Origin: Oidiodendron maius Zn
Taxonomy: Eukaryota; Ascomycota; Leotiomycetes; Myxotrichaceae
Assembly (NCBI GenBank): GCA_000827325.1
Contig: KN832883.1
Span: 146,867 to 210,866, forward strand
Length of the DNA: 64,000 bases
Direction of reading: 5' to 3'
Both the position numbers and the translations under genes were made by a program. Below, piece after piece: positions 34,383 through 45,399 of this stretch. The notes under the pieces were generated by a model that saw nothing but the letters and a program-made list of their open reading frames with translations, had not been told where the DNA came from and did not search any database. Every line of letters starts with the position of its first letter. Within the stretch, counting starts at the first letter, position 1.

Positions 34383-35075
34383 ATGTCCTCCCAGTACCTA
34401 GTCGCCGTCAAGGCTCGCCGTACTTACTACCGCCTTAAGAAAGAGTCTCCAATCGATGACGGACAGATTCAAGATATTATCAGTCAGGCTATCCTCCACG
34501 CCCCTTCCTCGTTCAACAGTCAAAGTTCCCGCAGCATTGTACTGCTAAAAGATCAGCATGACAAGCTGTGGGACATTGCCAAGTCTGCCCTTAAGGCTGT
34601 GGTTCCCGCCGACCAATACTCCGCCACGGAAAAGAAGCTAAATGCATTTAAGGGCGCCTACGGAACTGTGAGTCAGGTCATTTTATTTTGTTAAACTCCT
34701 CCATGTTTACCACTTTTTCTTCCCTCAGTTAGGTTAGAATGTGTTTAACATGAGCAGGTCCTCTTCTTCGTTGCCCGCTCCACTGTTAAGGACATGCAAG
34801 ACAAATTTGCCTATTACGCCGACAAATTCCCTGTCTGGGCTGCCCAATCCGATGGCATGGCCCAACACATCACCTGGACCGCCTTGGAAGCAGAGGGTCT
34901 TGGTGCCAACCTGCAACACTACAACCCTCTGATCGACGCTAGTGTCAAAAAGACTTGGGACATTCCTGAGGACTGGGAGCTTAGCGCGCAGCTTGTCTTC
35001 GGTACCCCGGCTGAATCACCGGGTGAGAAGCAGTTTATTGAGTTGAGCAAGCGACTCAAGGTATACGGCGCATGA
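34383..35075 (+). CDS. Nitroreductase, Frm2/Hbn1-like (FMN-dependent)
   Basis: Two exons, 34383-34667 and 34758-35075, give 200 residues, close to yeast Frm2 (about 193). The N-terminus has ARRTYYRLKKESPI, then HAPSSFNSQSSR (the FMN-binding R..F / N-S-Q region), GAYGTVLFFVAR, and WTALEAEGLGANLQHYNPLI followed by QLVFGTPAE near the end. These are the conserved landmarks of the Frm2-type nitroreductases of fungi and bacteria. Yeast Frm2 and Hbn1 act on nitroaromatics such as 4-nitroquinoline N-oxide and influence oxidative stress and lipid signalling. Here the downstream gene is a 4-hydroxylaminobenzoate lyase homologue, so the likely role is reduction of a nitroaromatic acid to its hydroxylamine. 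No targeting signal is visible. Confidence 0.9.
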
Positions 35076-36384
35076 GTAAAGCATGACTTACGGACTGCAC
35101 GTATTGGCGGAAGTACTTGTATCGATTGCATGTCTTCGGTATTATTTTTGTGCTCTTAGACGTTGTTCGTTAGCGTGAGCGGTACATGCGCATGAATAGA
35201 TCACGCATATCCAATTTACAGAATGCGTTCCTCTTTACTTTGCTTTCTGTTGCTTCAGAGCCCCAAGCGAGGGTCGTTGAAGAAGGGAGACTACATTCAG
35301 TACACAACTGTCCTTGGTGTCTTAAGGGTCCATGTAAAGAATCTAGAACCGTACGATTAAGGACTCTAACATGTATAACAAGCTCTCACTCATGTATATT
35401 AAATTCTGCTTTACCTCTGTAGTTAAGAGCGAATTCAATAAGCTTGGATACTCACTTACCACTTAAAGATATGATGACGAGTACCTACTACACACTGGCC
35501 AGGTAGGTAGGACATATACGGCATTGAATTATCCAGTAGTCGATCGTTTTGGCTAATGGAAACACAAAAAGATCAGAAAGCCTAGATCGCACATCTAGTA
35601 GATTATACATTCGTTTTCTACAGGCGGAGTAAATTCAAGTTTAGGAGTTAGTCTTATGGCATATCCAGTCCACCTACGAGCATCTCTGCTAAGGTATACT
35701 TGCTTTCCACAATGGAAGATGGGGGTTACACTAAGCACGTGCAAGCTTTAATAGAAAGCTCGAGGAATGCGTCAGGCTGCCATATAAAAGAAAACGCTTG
35801 GTGTTTCTTTACCATACCACTCGTAATTCTCGTAAACACTCTCATACGCCATAGCGTGGCTGGGCGGAAAGTACGTCTGACCAGCTGCTAAAATATTTAC
35901 TCGAGAAATTCTCGTCGCTGCAAGTCGTATCTTCTGCCGTTATTAGGCGATTAGGTGTGTTGGGCTGCTGACAATTTCGTGAGGTGGCCATTAGGTCAGC
36001 CCACATGCAGAGACATGCTCTCCTGCCATCCGCCTCTGACTTCCTTTCGTATAATCTGTAGAGATTTTATTGTGGAGCTAGGAAACTAGCAAGAAAGCAT
36101 GAAAATCGGTTGACACGGAGTTACGGAGATATTTTCGTCTCCCCGTGCCGTAACCGAGTGCGAAGTGCGAGGAAATTGGGGACACAGGAATTACCCACAT
36201 GGACAGCTTGAATCCCGACTTTCGATAGGCGTAAAAACTAATGAGCTCATACTTTTCTCTCGATATACCTTTTCTATATATACAAAGTAGGAGCCACGCG
36301 ACGGAAGTTCGGTTTTTATGCGGACCAACTAACGCATCCAATATTCCTCTGTTCTCTATCTACTAGAGCTAGTTCTCGAAGAAG
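35076..36384. other. Gap between nitroreductase and lyase homologue
   Basis: About 1.3 kb. It should contain the nitroreductase 3' end and the lyase promoter. No gene was recognised, and I did not find a copy of the 33.3/33.5 kb element here. Confidence 0.35.
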
Positions 36385-37127
36385 ATGGACAATCCTGGCA
36401 TTCTCGCAAATACAGAAGTGGATCTTGAGAAGAATCCCACGGCCAAGAAGCTAGTCACAACGTGCCGAGAATTCTTCAGCGAGGTTGACAATTTGTGAGA
36501 TGCCACACCCGGCCTCCCAAGCACAAACACTTACTGAAACAGGACGCCTGGCATGGCGCTGGAAGCGAGATTGAACAGAGCATATGGACCCGGAAACAGG
36601 CTCTATGAGGATATGTGCAGGTACGTCCGTGAAGGTATCAAGGAGGGGTGGGCTGCAAACGTAGAGCTGGATGGGCCAAAGTATCGTCGAAGCAGGATCT
36701 GCCTTCCATCGCCAGAAAATCGCTTCTTCAGTATCACGACTGTCTATATGGACAGCGAGGTGGAGTATTCCGGGTATGATTCCTCTCGTTTAGTCTGATT
36801 CAATGAGCTGGGTCATACGTTGCGCTCTCGCATACTTTAAGATCCACGATGCTTGCCGTGATCAAGTATTTACTGACCTGTTGTTCTAACTTCAGTCAAT
36901 ACCACGTTCATCCATACGGAGAAATTAACTGCGTTGTCCAGATTGATGAATCTGCCGAGCTGAAAGGAATGCAAGGTTGGCAGGGCGCTGGATGGACTTC
37001 TCCTGGGCCCGGAACCCACCATCATCCGCAGGTCCGGAAGGGAGCGCTTGTTGCGTTGTTTTTCTTACCTGCTGGGAGGATTTCATACAACATGAAGCCA
37101 GGACAACCCCAGCCTCTTTCCATATAA
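36385..37127 (+). CDS. 4-hydroxylaminobenzoate lyase-like protein (DUF4863 family)
   Basis: Exons 36385-36494, 36543-36773 and 36896-37127 sum to 190 codons plus stop. The C-terminal half reads QYHVHPYGEINCVVQID, then AGWTSPGPGTHHHPQV and VALFFLPAGRISYNMKPG. From memory this matches PnbB-type 4-hydroxylaminobenzoate lyases (PF14975, formerly DUF4863), about 160-190 residues long. The HPYGE and THHHP histidines are the expected polar core. In Pseudomonas, PnbB converts 4-hydroxylaminobenzoate to protocatechuate and ammonia after the nitroreductase PnbA. The same two steps seem encoded here within 3 kb and on one strand. The protein should be cytosolic. The family assignment comes from motif memory, not a search. 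Confidence 0.75.
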
Positions 37128-38221
37128 CTGCTTAAAAGCAGCTTCATCGCGGCCATAGATGGAGCCTGAGCTGATTTAATTAGTTAATTTATTAGACTTT
37201 GCTTTAGTGAGTTAAAGAGTTACAACGCTGCCTGCCCTTCAAACCCTCCAGCGATAATTAGCTCATCTTCTACTTATCTCTCAACCTCCTTCCCGTGAAG
37301 AGTCTCATACTCAAGCCAGGCCTAGGTGTCTTTACTAGATATTAGGAAAGTGCTACCTAAGGTACCTTCTATTTACATAACCTTACTGTCCAACGTCCAT
37401 TATAGGCGAAAGGCTCCTAGTTAAAACTTATACTTACCTTATACTATGGTGGGGATAAAAGTGACAACTCGATTTAGAAGCAGAGGCATAGAGGAGTAGT
37501 TGAATTCGTGCAGATTAGGCTTAGCACATTCGCTTACCTGTAGTCAAAGTCAGTAGGATAGAGCATATAAGGGTCAGTGGAATCATGTAATTAAGTCGCG
37601 CATTTTTAGATTCGGTTTAGCTTAAGTCGATTTTAATCTAGTTTAATTATGATTTATTACAGTCGCTGTGTGGTCTCCTCCCCGTCCGTACGGGTATGTC
37701 CTAGCGAGCCACGATGCCACTCTCTAACATCGCACACAAGACTATGCTATTCCACCTACGCCCTATGGCGTTTTATCCCCTGGGCGACAATTTGGGATGC
37801 CGGTTAACGAACTTAGTGGCTACATAAGGCAGCTAATAATAAATCTCATGCCGTACCCTTTCCCGACTCTCATATCAGTCACTTGGGTTACCTTCAATGC
37901 CTTTGGAGTATAGAGGAGGCGGCCTCATGTTGGTCAAGACCCACCAACCTGATGATTAGGGCGAAAAAATGGAAATAGGATATACAGAGTGAGAAGGCGA
38001 CTAGGCAATAGGGAGCATAGGTTTAAGCAGCTGATTTAATACTTCATGTCACTAATGCATATAGTGGGGGGATAAGATCCCACATGCTAGCGTACTCTTC
38101 GAGATGGATATTAATCTCTCCTCTTTCCCTTGCTAACGCTTTATTCCACTCATTCATATCGAGTACCCGATACGCAAGGTTGCCTCTTTTAAAACTATAG
38201 TATATTAGGTTAGGCTGGTTA
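37128..38221. other. RIP-affected AT-rich flank of the Copia element
   Basis: About 1.1 kb, richer in TpA than the gene DNA to the left. It has no supported frame and no recognised element end. It may be an older, unrecognisable repeat. Confidence 0.35.
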
Positions 38222-38226
38222 TATTA

Positions 38227-38489
38227 TGTTGACTAGGACCTAGGGCTTCAGGCACATTTATATATACTATACATCTGCCTACTAGGCTGCCTACCGGTGC
38301 CTATAAGGTGACCAGGTAGGAGCCTATTTGGTGACTCAATTGAGTGTACAGTATTGAGTATAAAAAGCTCTAGTTCTCCTAAATCTCTTCTTACTTTAGT
38401 TGTCTCTACATCACTCAATAGTCAATATAACTGAGTTTCACCTTGATTCCAAACTACAACCTGTACACCTATATAACCTCAGTTCAAGA
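38227..38489 (+). repeat. Left LTR of the Copia element
   Basis: 263 bp, beginning TGTTGACTAGGACC and ending CAGTTCAAGA. It holds a TATA-like AGTATAAAAAGC near its middle. It is clearly less RIP-altered than the right copy. Confidence 0.9.
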
Positions 38490-40697
38490 GGTTATAAGCC
38501 CGGCTGCCTTAGGTTAGTCGGAATCACCCAGATTCAACTCAAATCACTCGAATAGGCAGCGATCATGACCAACCAAAGCTCCAGCTCAATGTTCCTCCCT
38601 AAGCCTATGTAGCTAGAGGGAGAAGATAACTATAAAGACTGGAAGGACAATATAACCCTATTCCTAGGCTCGAAAGGACTAGCCAAGTTCATCAAAAAGG
38701 GGTCGATTATACCTGAATCAGATAAAGTCGACTGCTAGAGAATGATATACATAATATCAATTAAAGGGTTAGTTCACCCTGAACCAGCTATAGGGCTTAA
38801 GGGAGTTACAGATCTAGCCGAAATAATACGCCTACTCGACTAGAGGTACACCTCAACTAGGTGGAACCTTAAGTATAAGCATTTGACTGAATATAATACC
38901 TTGAGGGTTGAATACCACGACTTGATTAGTGTATTTATTAACTAATATAAGGCTCTTAAGTCAAAGCTTGATATGATTGGACTACCCCTACTAGAGGAGG
39001 TTTATACAATCAACTTTATTATACTCCTAGATATACAATACCCTATATAGGCAGACTGGTAAAGGTCTAATATATATAAAATATCACTAATACTGCTAGA
39101 CCTAATAGCTGATATCCTAAACGAATCCCGGAAAGCAGAAAAACCAACAACTGCACTATATAATAGAAAGCCAGCTGCTAATAAGGGATATAAGGGTGGT
39201 AGAAATAAGGAGACAGTCAAATATAGCCACTATAAAAAGGATAGCTATTATAACAATAGCTACTAGATAAAGTACCCTAAACTAAGACCCTCTAAGGGCA
39301 AGAGCTAGAAGAAGAAGGATAATGATAAGGATAATACTCTAGCACTCTTAGTAATAGCTCTTTTGACTAAGTTAGGGCTAGACTAATACTTCTAGTGTTT
39401 TGATAATAGTATAGTATTATATATTATATATATATATACCAACTTTAAGTTGTATACTCTAAACAATAGGTCTTTACTGACTATATTAACAGCTAATAGA
39501 CCTGCTAAGCTACTAGGTAGTAGTATAGTCAGAATAGAGATCAAGGGTATTAATAGTAAGCCTCTAAAGCTAGAGCTAAAGGATATATTATACTTACTCT
39601 CTATACTAATTAATCTCTTCTCTAGATAGCTATTTAAAAAAAGTATTAGAGGAGGCTACTTTAAGAAAGGAGTCCTCTATACTAGTAGTAATAAACCAGT
39701 AGCTCTAATCAAGACTATTAAGTTAGAGTACTTCCTAAAGGTAGTAAAGAAGCCTATATTTATATATATATTATTAAGCTTAGTAAAGCTAAAGCCCTTA
39801 GACCTATAGTATAGATATCTACTATATACCTTAATTGATAAGGTAAAAGAGACAGTATAGATAACAAAGGGTATATCGATTAAAGCTAGCTAATCAGAGC
39901 TAGAGCTAGAGCTAAGCCTATACTGTATATACTAGATAGCTAATTCAATTCAGAATCTATTATATATACCTTAATTAAGGTAACGGAATATATTTAAGCT
40001 AGTATATATCGATATTAAGAAGATATTACTAGTTAGCTTCAATAGCTATATATAGGCTAGCCTATTTATAGATAATACAATATATACTAGATAGGCCTAG
40101 TCCTTTAAGAATAAGGGTAATATATATTATTTAATTATATATTTCAACTAACTAGTTAAGATATAGTAGAATACTACTATAAAGGTATATCGAATTAATA
40201 GAGGTAAGGAGTATAGTAGATATAAGCTAGCCTAGTATCTAAAGAAGTATAGAATACTAGCTAAGGTTACTACTCTCTATATACTAGAATAGAATAGTAT
40301 TATAGAGTATATAAACTATATAATATTCAGTAAGGTAAGAAGTACTATTAAGGACTTTAACCTACTACTAGAATTATAGTCTAAAATACTACTAGATATA
40401 GTATATATTATAAATTATATAGCTACCTTATTACTTAATAAGATAACTCTAGCTAAAGTATTTAAATACTAGATCTAACTAGGATTATAAGATACTAACT
40501 ACTTACTAGATATTAACTACCTATATATCCTAGACTATAAGGTATATATAAATATCTTTAAGGAAAGATAGATTAAGAGTATAAAGCTAGCCCCTTATAC
40601 TAAGGAAGGCTATCTAGTAGAGTTTAAAAGAAATAAGATATACTATATCTATCTCCTAGATAGGGCTTAAAAGATTATATAATCATTATACTATATA

Positions 40698-41131
40698 ATG
40701 TAGTTGTATAGTAAGCGATCCATGACAGTAGGCGATCCAGCTAATTTTACTACAAAAAGCACGATTTTAAAACTGCAATAACTTAGCCATTTCTTAGTAT
40801 ATTGATGTAAAATTAAAAATCCCAGCTATTTACTTATATACGATTAATATTTGAGCTTACCTTAATTATCTATTAAGTAGTTATTGAGTTCTACAGGTTA
40901 AGGTCAAATTTAAGGCCAAAATTTAGCCAAAATCTAATATCTCTAAAGTTTATAGCCTAATTTCTTTTAAATTCCTAAATATTAATCGCATAGAGGTAAT
41001 TAGCTAGGATTTTTAATTTTATATTAAAATATTAAGAAATGGCTAAGTTATTGCAGTTTTAAAATCGTGCTTTTTGCGGTAAAATTGGCTGGATCGCCTA
41101 CTGTCATGGATCGCTTACTATGCAACTACAT
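40698..41131. mobile_element. Foldback MITE nested in the Copia element
   Basis: This 434 bp element is flanked by the TA dinucleotide (40696-40697 and 41132-41133). Its terminal inverted repeats begin ATGTAGTTG.ATAGTAAGCG and match almost perfectly for about 100 bp, then more loosely for about 70 bp more. Only the central 90 or so bases are unpaired. A TA target and long inverted repeats without a coding frame point to a non-autonomous Tc1/mariner-class element. Its arms are far less decayed than the host element, so it arrived after most of the RIP damage. Confidence 0.85.
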
Positions 41132-43325
41132 TATTTAATAAATTAGAGCCTTAAGACCCTGAAAAACCTAAAGACTCTAAAAATATAGATAATTTAATCT
41201 AGCTACTAGAGGAAATCAGATATATCCCTAAAGCTTCTAGCTAAAGGGAAGACAGTAGCTTTAATTAGGAATATAACCCCCTCTTGACTATAGTAGTCAA
41301 TATAGAGGTAGAATAGAAGGATAGTAATAGTGATCCTAATACTAATCTAGAGTCTATATCTAGAAAGAGAGGTTAACTAAAAGGATTAAAGAATAAGCTA
41401 AGAGCTTTAGAACTACTAACTATTCAACTAGGTTCAGAGATATCTAGTTAGATAGGACTACCTAATCAAATTAATCAAGAGGAGTCTAGTTAGAGGAGTA
41501 AGAAGATACCTTAAAATAGCTAGAACTAGCCTTCTCTAGATCTCTTAAATTATCTAAACTAATAGATTACTTAATTATATACCTAGAGTAATCTAGCTAT
41601 ATTTATAATTATATTACTAGCTATATAGGTTAGTAGATATATAGCAGCTATTTTAGACTAAAAGGAGCTAAAAACAGTCCAGGAGGCTAAGGACTTACCT
41701 GACTAGCTAGAGTAACTAGAAGCTATATATATAGAGCTAAGGTCTCTAATTAAAAATCAGACCTAGAGAGCTATATTAGTTAGTAAAGGCTACCTTAAAG
41801 CCTAGAGCAAGAAGGCTCTAGGTATTAAGTAGATATTTAAGATCAAGTATAATACTAATAACTAGATTATCTAGTATAAGGTATACTAGGTAATTAAAGG
41901 ATATAAACAATAATATAGCCTAGATTATAATCAAACCTTTACTAGTATTATATATATAGCTATCTAGAGGATTATCCTAGAGTTAGTAGTAGTAAACAAC
42001 TAGATAGTAGACTAGATAGATATTAAATCAGCCTTTCTATATAGTAATATTAATAAAGAAGTCTATATTAAACTACCTAAAGGCTTAGAGCTGTTCCCTA
42101 ATATATTCGATTTAGAGGATATAGCTTTATTACTCTAAAAGGCCTTATATAGTCTAAAACAGTCACCTTAACTCTAGTAACTTATCCTGAAAGTAGCCTT
42201 TAAAAGGCTAGAGTACCTACCTTTAACTATAGATTAATATATATATTAATATACTAATATAGGCTTAATAATCATTATATATATAGATGATTTCCTGCTA
42301 ATTGGACTATAAGAGGGGCTTAAGAAACTAAAGCAGTAGCTATTAGAGGCCTTTAATATAAAAGACTTAAGCTAGTGCTACTACTTCTTAAAGGTTAGGT
42401 TTATATAGGATAAATAGAGGCACTAGGTAACCCTCTATTAGGATATATATATATATAAGACTCTAGATCAGTTTAGTATACTAGAATATAGAGCTATATT
42501 AACACCCCTTAATCCAGGAGCTAGCGAATCACTAGTCCTCTACTAGAGAATAGCCTTTAAGGATCAAATTAAGCTCTATTAGTCTCTAGTTAGAAGAATC
42601 AATTACCTAGCTACTTAGACAAAGTATAATATTGTATTTATAGCCTCTATATTATTATAGTTTCTGGTTAATCTAGTACTAGCTTATATTAAATTAGCTA
42701 AAAGGGTTCTGTAGTACTTTAAGAGAACTATAATATATAGTATTACCTATAGAGGTATATAGAGACTAGACATCAGGCTATATATAGACTCTAATTATAC
42801 TAGAGACTAATATATATATAGGTTGATTAGTAGATATATAAGCTTTATAGCAGGAAGGCTAGTATTATAGCAATCGAAGCGATAGTCAGTAGTTACTTAG
42901 TCTAGTATAAAGGCTAAGTATATAGCTATATCAGAATCAACTAAAGAAGTAATCTAGATATATTACCTTCTAGAGGGATTAGAATATAAGGGTCAGGACT
43001 TGAACCCTATTACCCTATATAGAGATAACTAGGGTATACTCTTATTAGCTGAAAACCCTACCTTTTATTATAGAAGCAAGTATATAGCTGTCTGCTACTA
43101 CCTAATATACCAGGAAGTCAAAGAAGGTAGGCTACAACTAGCCTATATACCTATAGATTATATATCAGCTAACAGCCTAACTAAGGCCCTGAAATCACTA
43201 GTATATACAAGGTTTATACAACTTCTAATGCTAGTAAAGGAGGTTAAATAAGGAGGGTATTCAAGGTGTTTTCACTTAGTCAGGAAGTATTAGCTGAAGT
43301 ATATATATACACTTAGCTAGGGGAG

Positions 43326-43588
43326 TATTAACTAGGACCTAGGGCTTCAAGTATATTTATATATACTATATATCTGTCTACTAGGCTGCCTACCAATGCT
43401 TATAAGGTGACCAGGTAGGAGCCTATTTAGTGACTTAATTGAGTATATAGTATTAAGTATAAAAAGCTCTAGTTCTCCTAAATCTCTTCTTACTTTAGTT
43501 ATCTCTATATTACTTAATAGTCAATATAACTAAGTTTTACCTTGATTCCAAACTATAACCTGTACACCTATATAACCTCAGTTCAAGA
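43326..43588 (+). repeat. Right LTR of the Copia element
   Basis: 263 bp, the same length as the left LTR. About 22 positions differ from it and all are C-to-T or G-to-A here. Confidence 0.9.
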
Positions 43589-43678
43589 TATTATATAAGC
43601 TAAGGCAGGTTACTTAAGTTACTACTTATAGTTTGTATTTGATTCTATCCTATAGCCTCCAGCATTGAAGGATATTAA

Positions 43679-44113
43679 TTATTGGATGATGTCTATAGCG
43701 CCAAGCAGGAAAGTATATCCTTTATGTCTAAAAACACTTAATATTAGCCTCTTTATATACCTATATGATAATTTTATAAACTTTAACACAGGGTTATAGT
43801 TACTTACTAGCTCTAGAAGTAAGGATAATATCTCCTCTAACTTTCCTTGTCTCTTAATACTGCCTATTATTATATATATAGCTGAAAATTGACGTTCTTC
43901 CTCAACTAGTGCAGCTTTATTCCACTCCTTTCGTAGTTTCTCGCGCTTTAGATACCTAGGATAGTCCTTCAACACTTCGTACCAAATATCTTCCACAATA
44001 ATCCAAAGAGTAGTTGCAGTAAGTAGAAGAATCACAATCCCAATAATGCTAATAACTATCCCGATAATAATCCAACTAGGAATAGAGATAGCTTGGGGTG
44101 ATATAGGAGCCAT
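43679..44113 (-). CDS. Hypothetical small membrane protein, possibly a relic
   Basis: An open frame of 144 residues lies between the Copia element and the next LTR. Residues 13-38 form one strong transmembrane segment (WIIIGIVISIIGIVILLLTA). A charged region follows, YPRYLKREKLRKEWNKAALV, with helical character. The frame is rich in Ile, Leu, Tyr and Lys, as AT-rich DNA gives, so it could be a fortunate survivor inside a RIP-affected island. No family was recognised. The long open frame with a sensible membrane-plus-cytosolic layout argues mildly for a real protein. Confidence 0.35.
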   Translation of the reverse strand: MAPISPQAISIPSWIIIGIVISIIGIVILLLTATTLWIIVEDIWYEVLKDYPRYLKREKLRKEWNKAALVEEERQFSAIYIIIGSIKRQGKLEEILSLLLELVSNYNPVLKFIKLSYRYIKRLILSVFRHKGYTFLLGAIDIIQ

Positions 44114-44261
44114 TTTCTTCTAGGTATATCAGGCGGATATAAATTATAGGTGTGATAGCACGCCACTGAATTATGATATAATAATACGGGAGTGGAAGCA
44201 ATCGAATTGTATTCTAGACTAAGGGGTGTAAAGGAGTGTGCGACTACGTAGTCTTATATAA

Positions 44262-44550
44262 TCTTGAACAGAGGCAATATAGGTGCACAGGTTGTAGTCG
44301 GATATCAAGGTGAAACTCAGTTATATTGACTATAGGCTTTCGGTATAACAGATATGCAGAAAGCAGTAGATAACTTAAGTGATGCAGAAACAACTGAGGG
44401 GATTAGACTACAGAACACAACACTTATATACCTGCTTAGGTGGCAATATACGTAAGCCCTTACGACTATACAGTCGTATGCCATTGCGTATGTTGCCACT
44501 AACCCTGAGACATCGTGATATATGTGCCTGAAGCCCTGACGCAGTCAACA
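44262..44550 (-). mobile_element. Solo LTR of the same Copia family
   Basis: 289 bp on the minus strand, opening TGTTGACTGCGTCAGGGCTT and ending CTGTTCAAGA. It is flanked by a perfect 5 bp duplication (TATAA on the plus strand at 44257-44261 and 44551-44555). It is a fossil left by recombination between LTRs and is moderately preserved. Confidence 0.85.
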
Positions 44551-44555
44551 TATAA

Positions 44556-45399
44556 TAAAGCCAGAAAAAATATTCTATGTGTGCGTAAGTAAGTGAGTGT
44601 AATCGAATGTAATACCCGGAAACGTAAGTGTGGATGCACAGACGTATGTGATATGCGCATAAGTAGTCGTCATAATAGATGACTATATATTTGTAAATCT
44701 GATAAAGCATTAGGGGTCGTTATTTTTTAAGATTATTTTAACATACTATAGCAGAGAGGAGGCAATATTCCGAGTTAGTACTGCATATTAGCAACTAACA
44801 ACATGACAGTAGTAGCTATTACATCGCGATATCATACCCGGCATCGTGTGTCGTATTCGATGTCTCATGTACATGACGTCGAATGTCGTACCCGAATTGT
44901 AAAGGATGTTTACATGACATTAGCGACGAAGAGTATTATGGTGGAAGCATCTTAATCTAATCGCTAGCAGCAGATAGAGCCTACAAGGGAGGCACGTCAG
45001 ACGTATTTACATTGCGCGTAATTTTCTACAGTTATGGCAGAGAAGGCAGGAGAACATAGGTTTTTACGGCATATCTGTACACGTCCGTTAACGGCAGACG
45101 ATTGTATAGGTAAGTCGTCCCTCTTGCAGCTTTCTTACCGATACTAACGGACCGTAGGAATAGAATATATGAGCGCCAGCGAGTACCTCTACCACTAGTG
45201 TTACATTATACCGTGCGCGGAGCATGCTGTTGCTGTAGAGCGTAAGCGAGCTACCTAGGTTATTTATACAGCGTTTGACTAAGTACGCCCCCACTTTATC
45301 GAAAATGACGGGATACGCCCTCACATATTAGGGTAATTACTATATACGCCTTTTGACTTATCTTAGGCCAACTTAGGTGGCACTGTAGAATAATTTGTC
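44556..45399. other. Gap with a local palindrome
   Basis: A near-palindrome centred on CATGTACATG lies at about 44857-44890, with arms ATTCGA.GTC. No gene was supported. The left part is still AT-rich; the right part returns to gene-like composition. Confidence 0.4.

Larger units (their letters stand above)
38222..43593 (+). mobile_element. Copia-type LTR retrotransposon, full length but dead
   Basis: Two 263 bp LTRs (38227-38489 and 43326-43588) are flanked by a perfect 5 bp target duplication, TATTA. A gag-like segment (EGEDNYKDWKDNI) near 38610-39350 comes first, then protease/integrase, a reverse transcriptase with the YIDDFLLIG box near 42277, and RNase H near 42780-43200. Integrase lying before reverse transcriptase is Copia order. 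A purine tract precedes the right LTR. The coding part is broken by very many stops throughout. Almost all damage is of C-to-T / G-to-A type, as RIP gives. The right LTR and interior are far more altered than the left end. A foldback MITE is nested at 40698-41131. The LTR pair differs at about 22 positions, all C-to-T or G-to-A in the right copy, so a molecular-clock age is not valid. Confidence 0.9.

Noticed and set aside
37640-37850. GC-rich patch in the RIP-affected flank that at first looked rRNA-like
   Set aside because: It does not match any conserved rRNA block I know.
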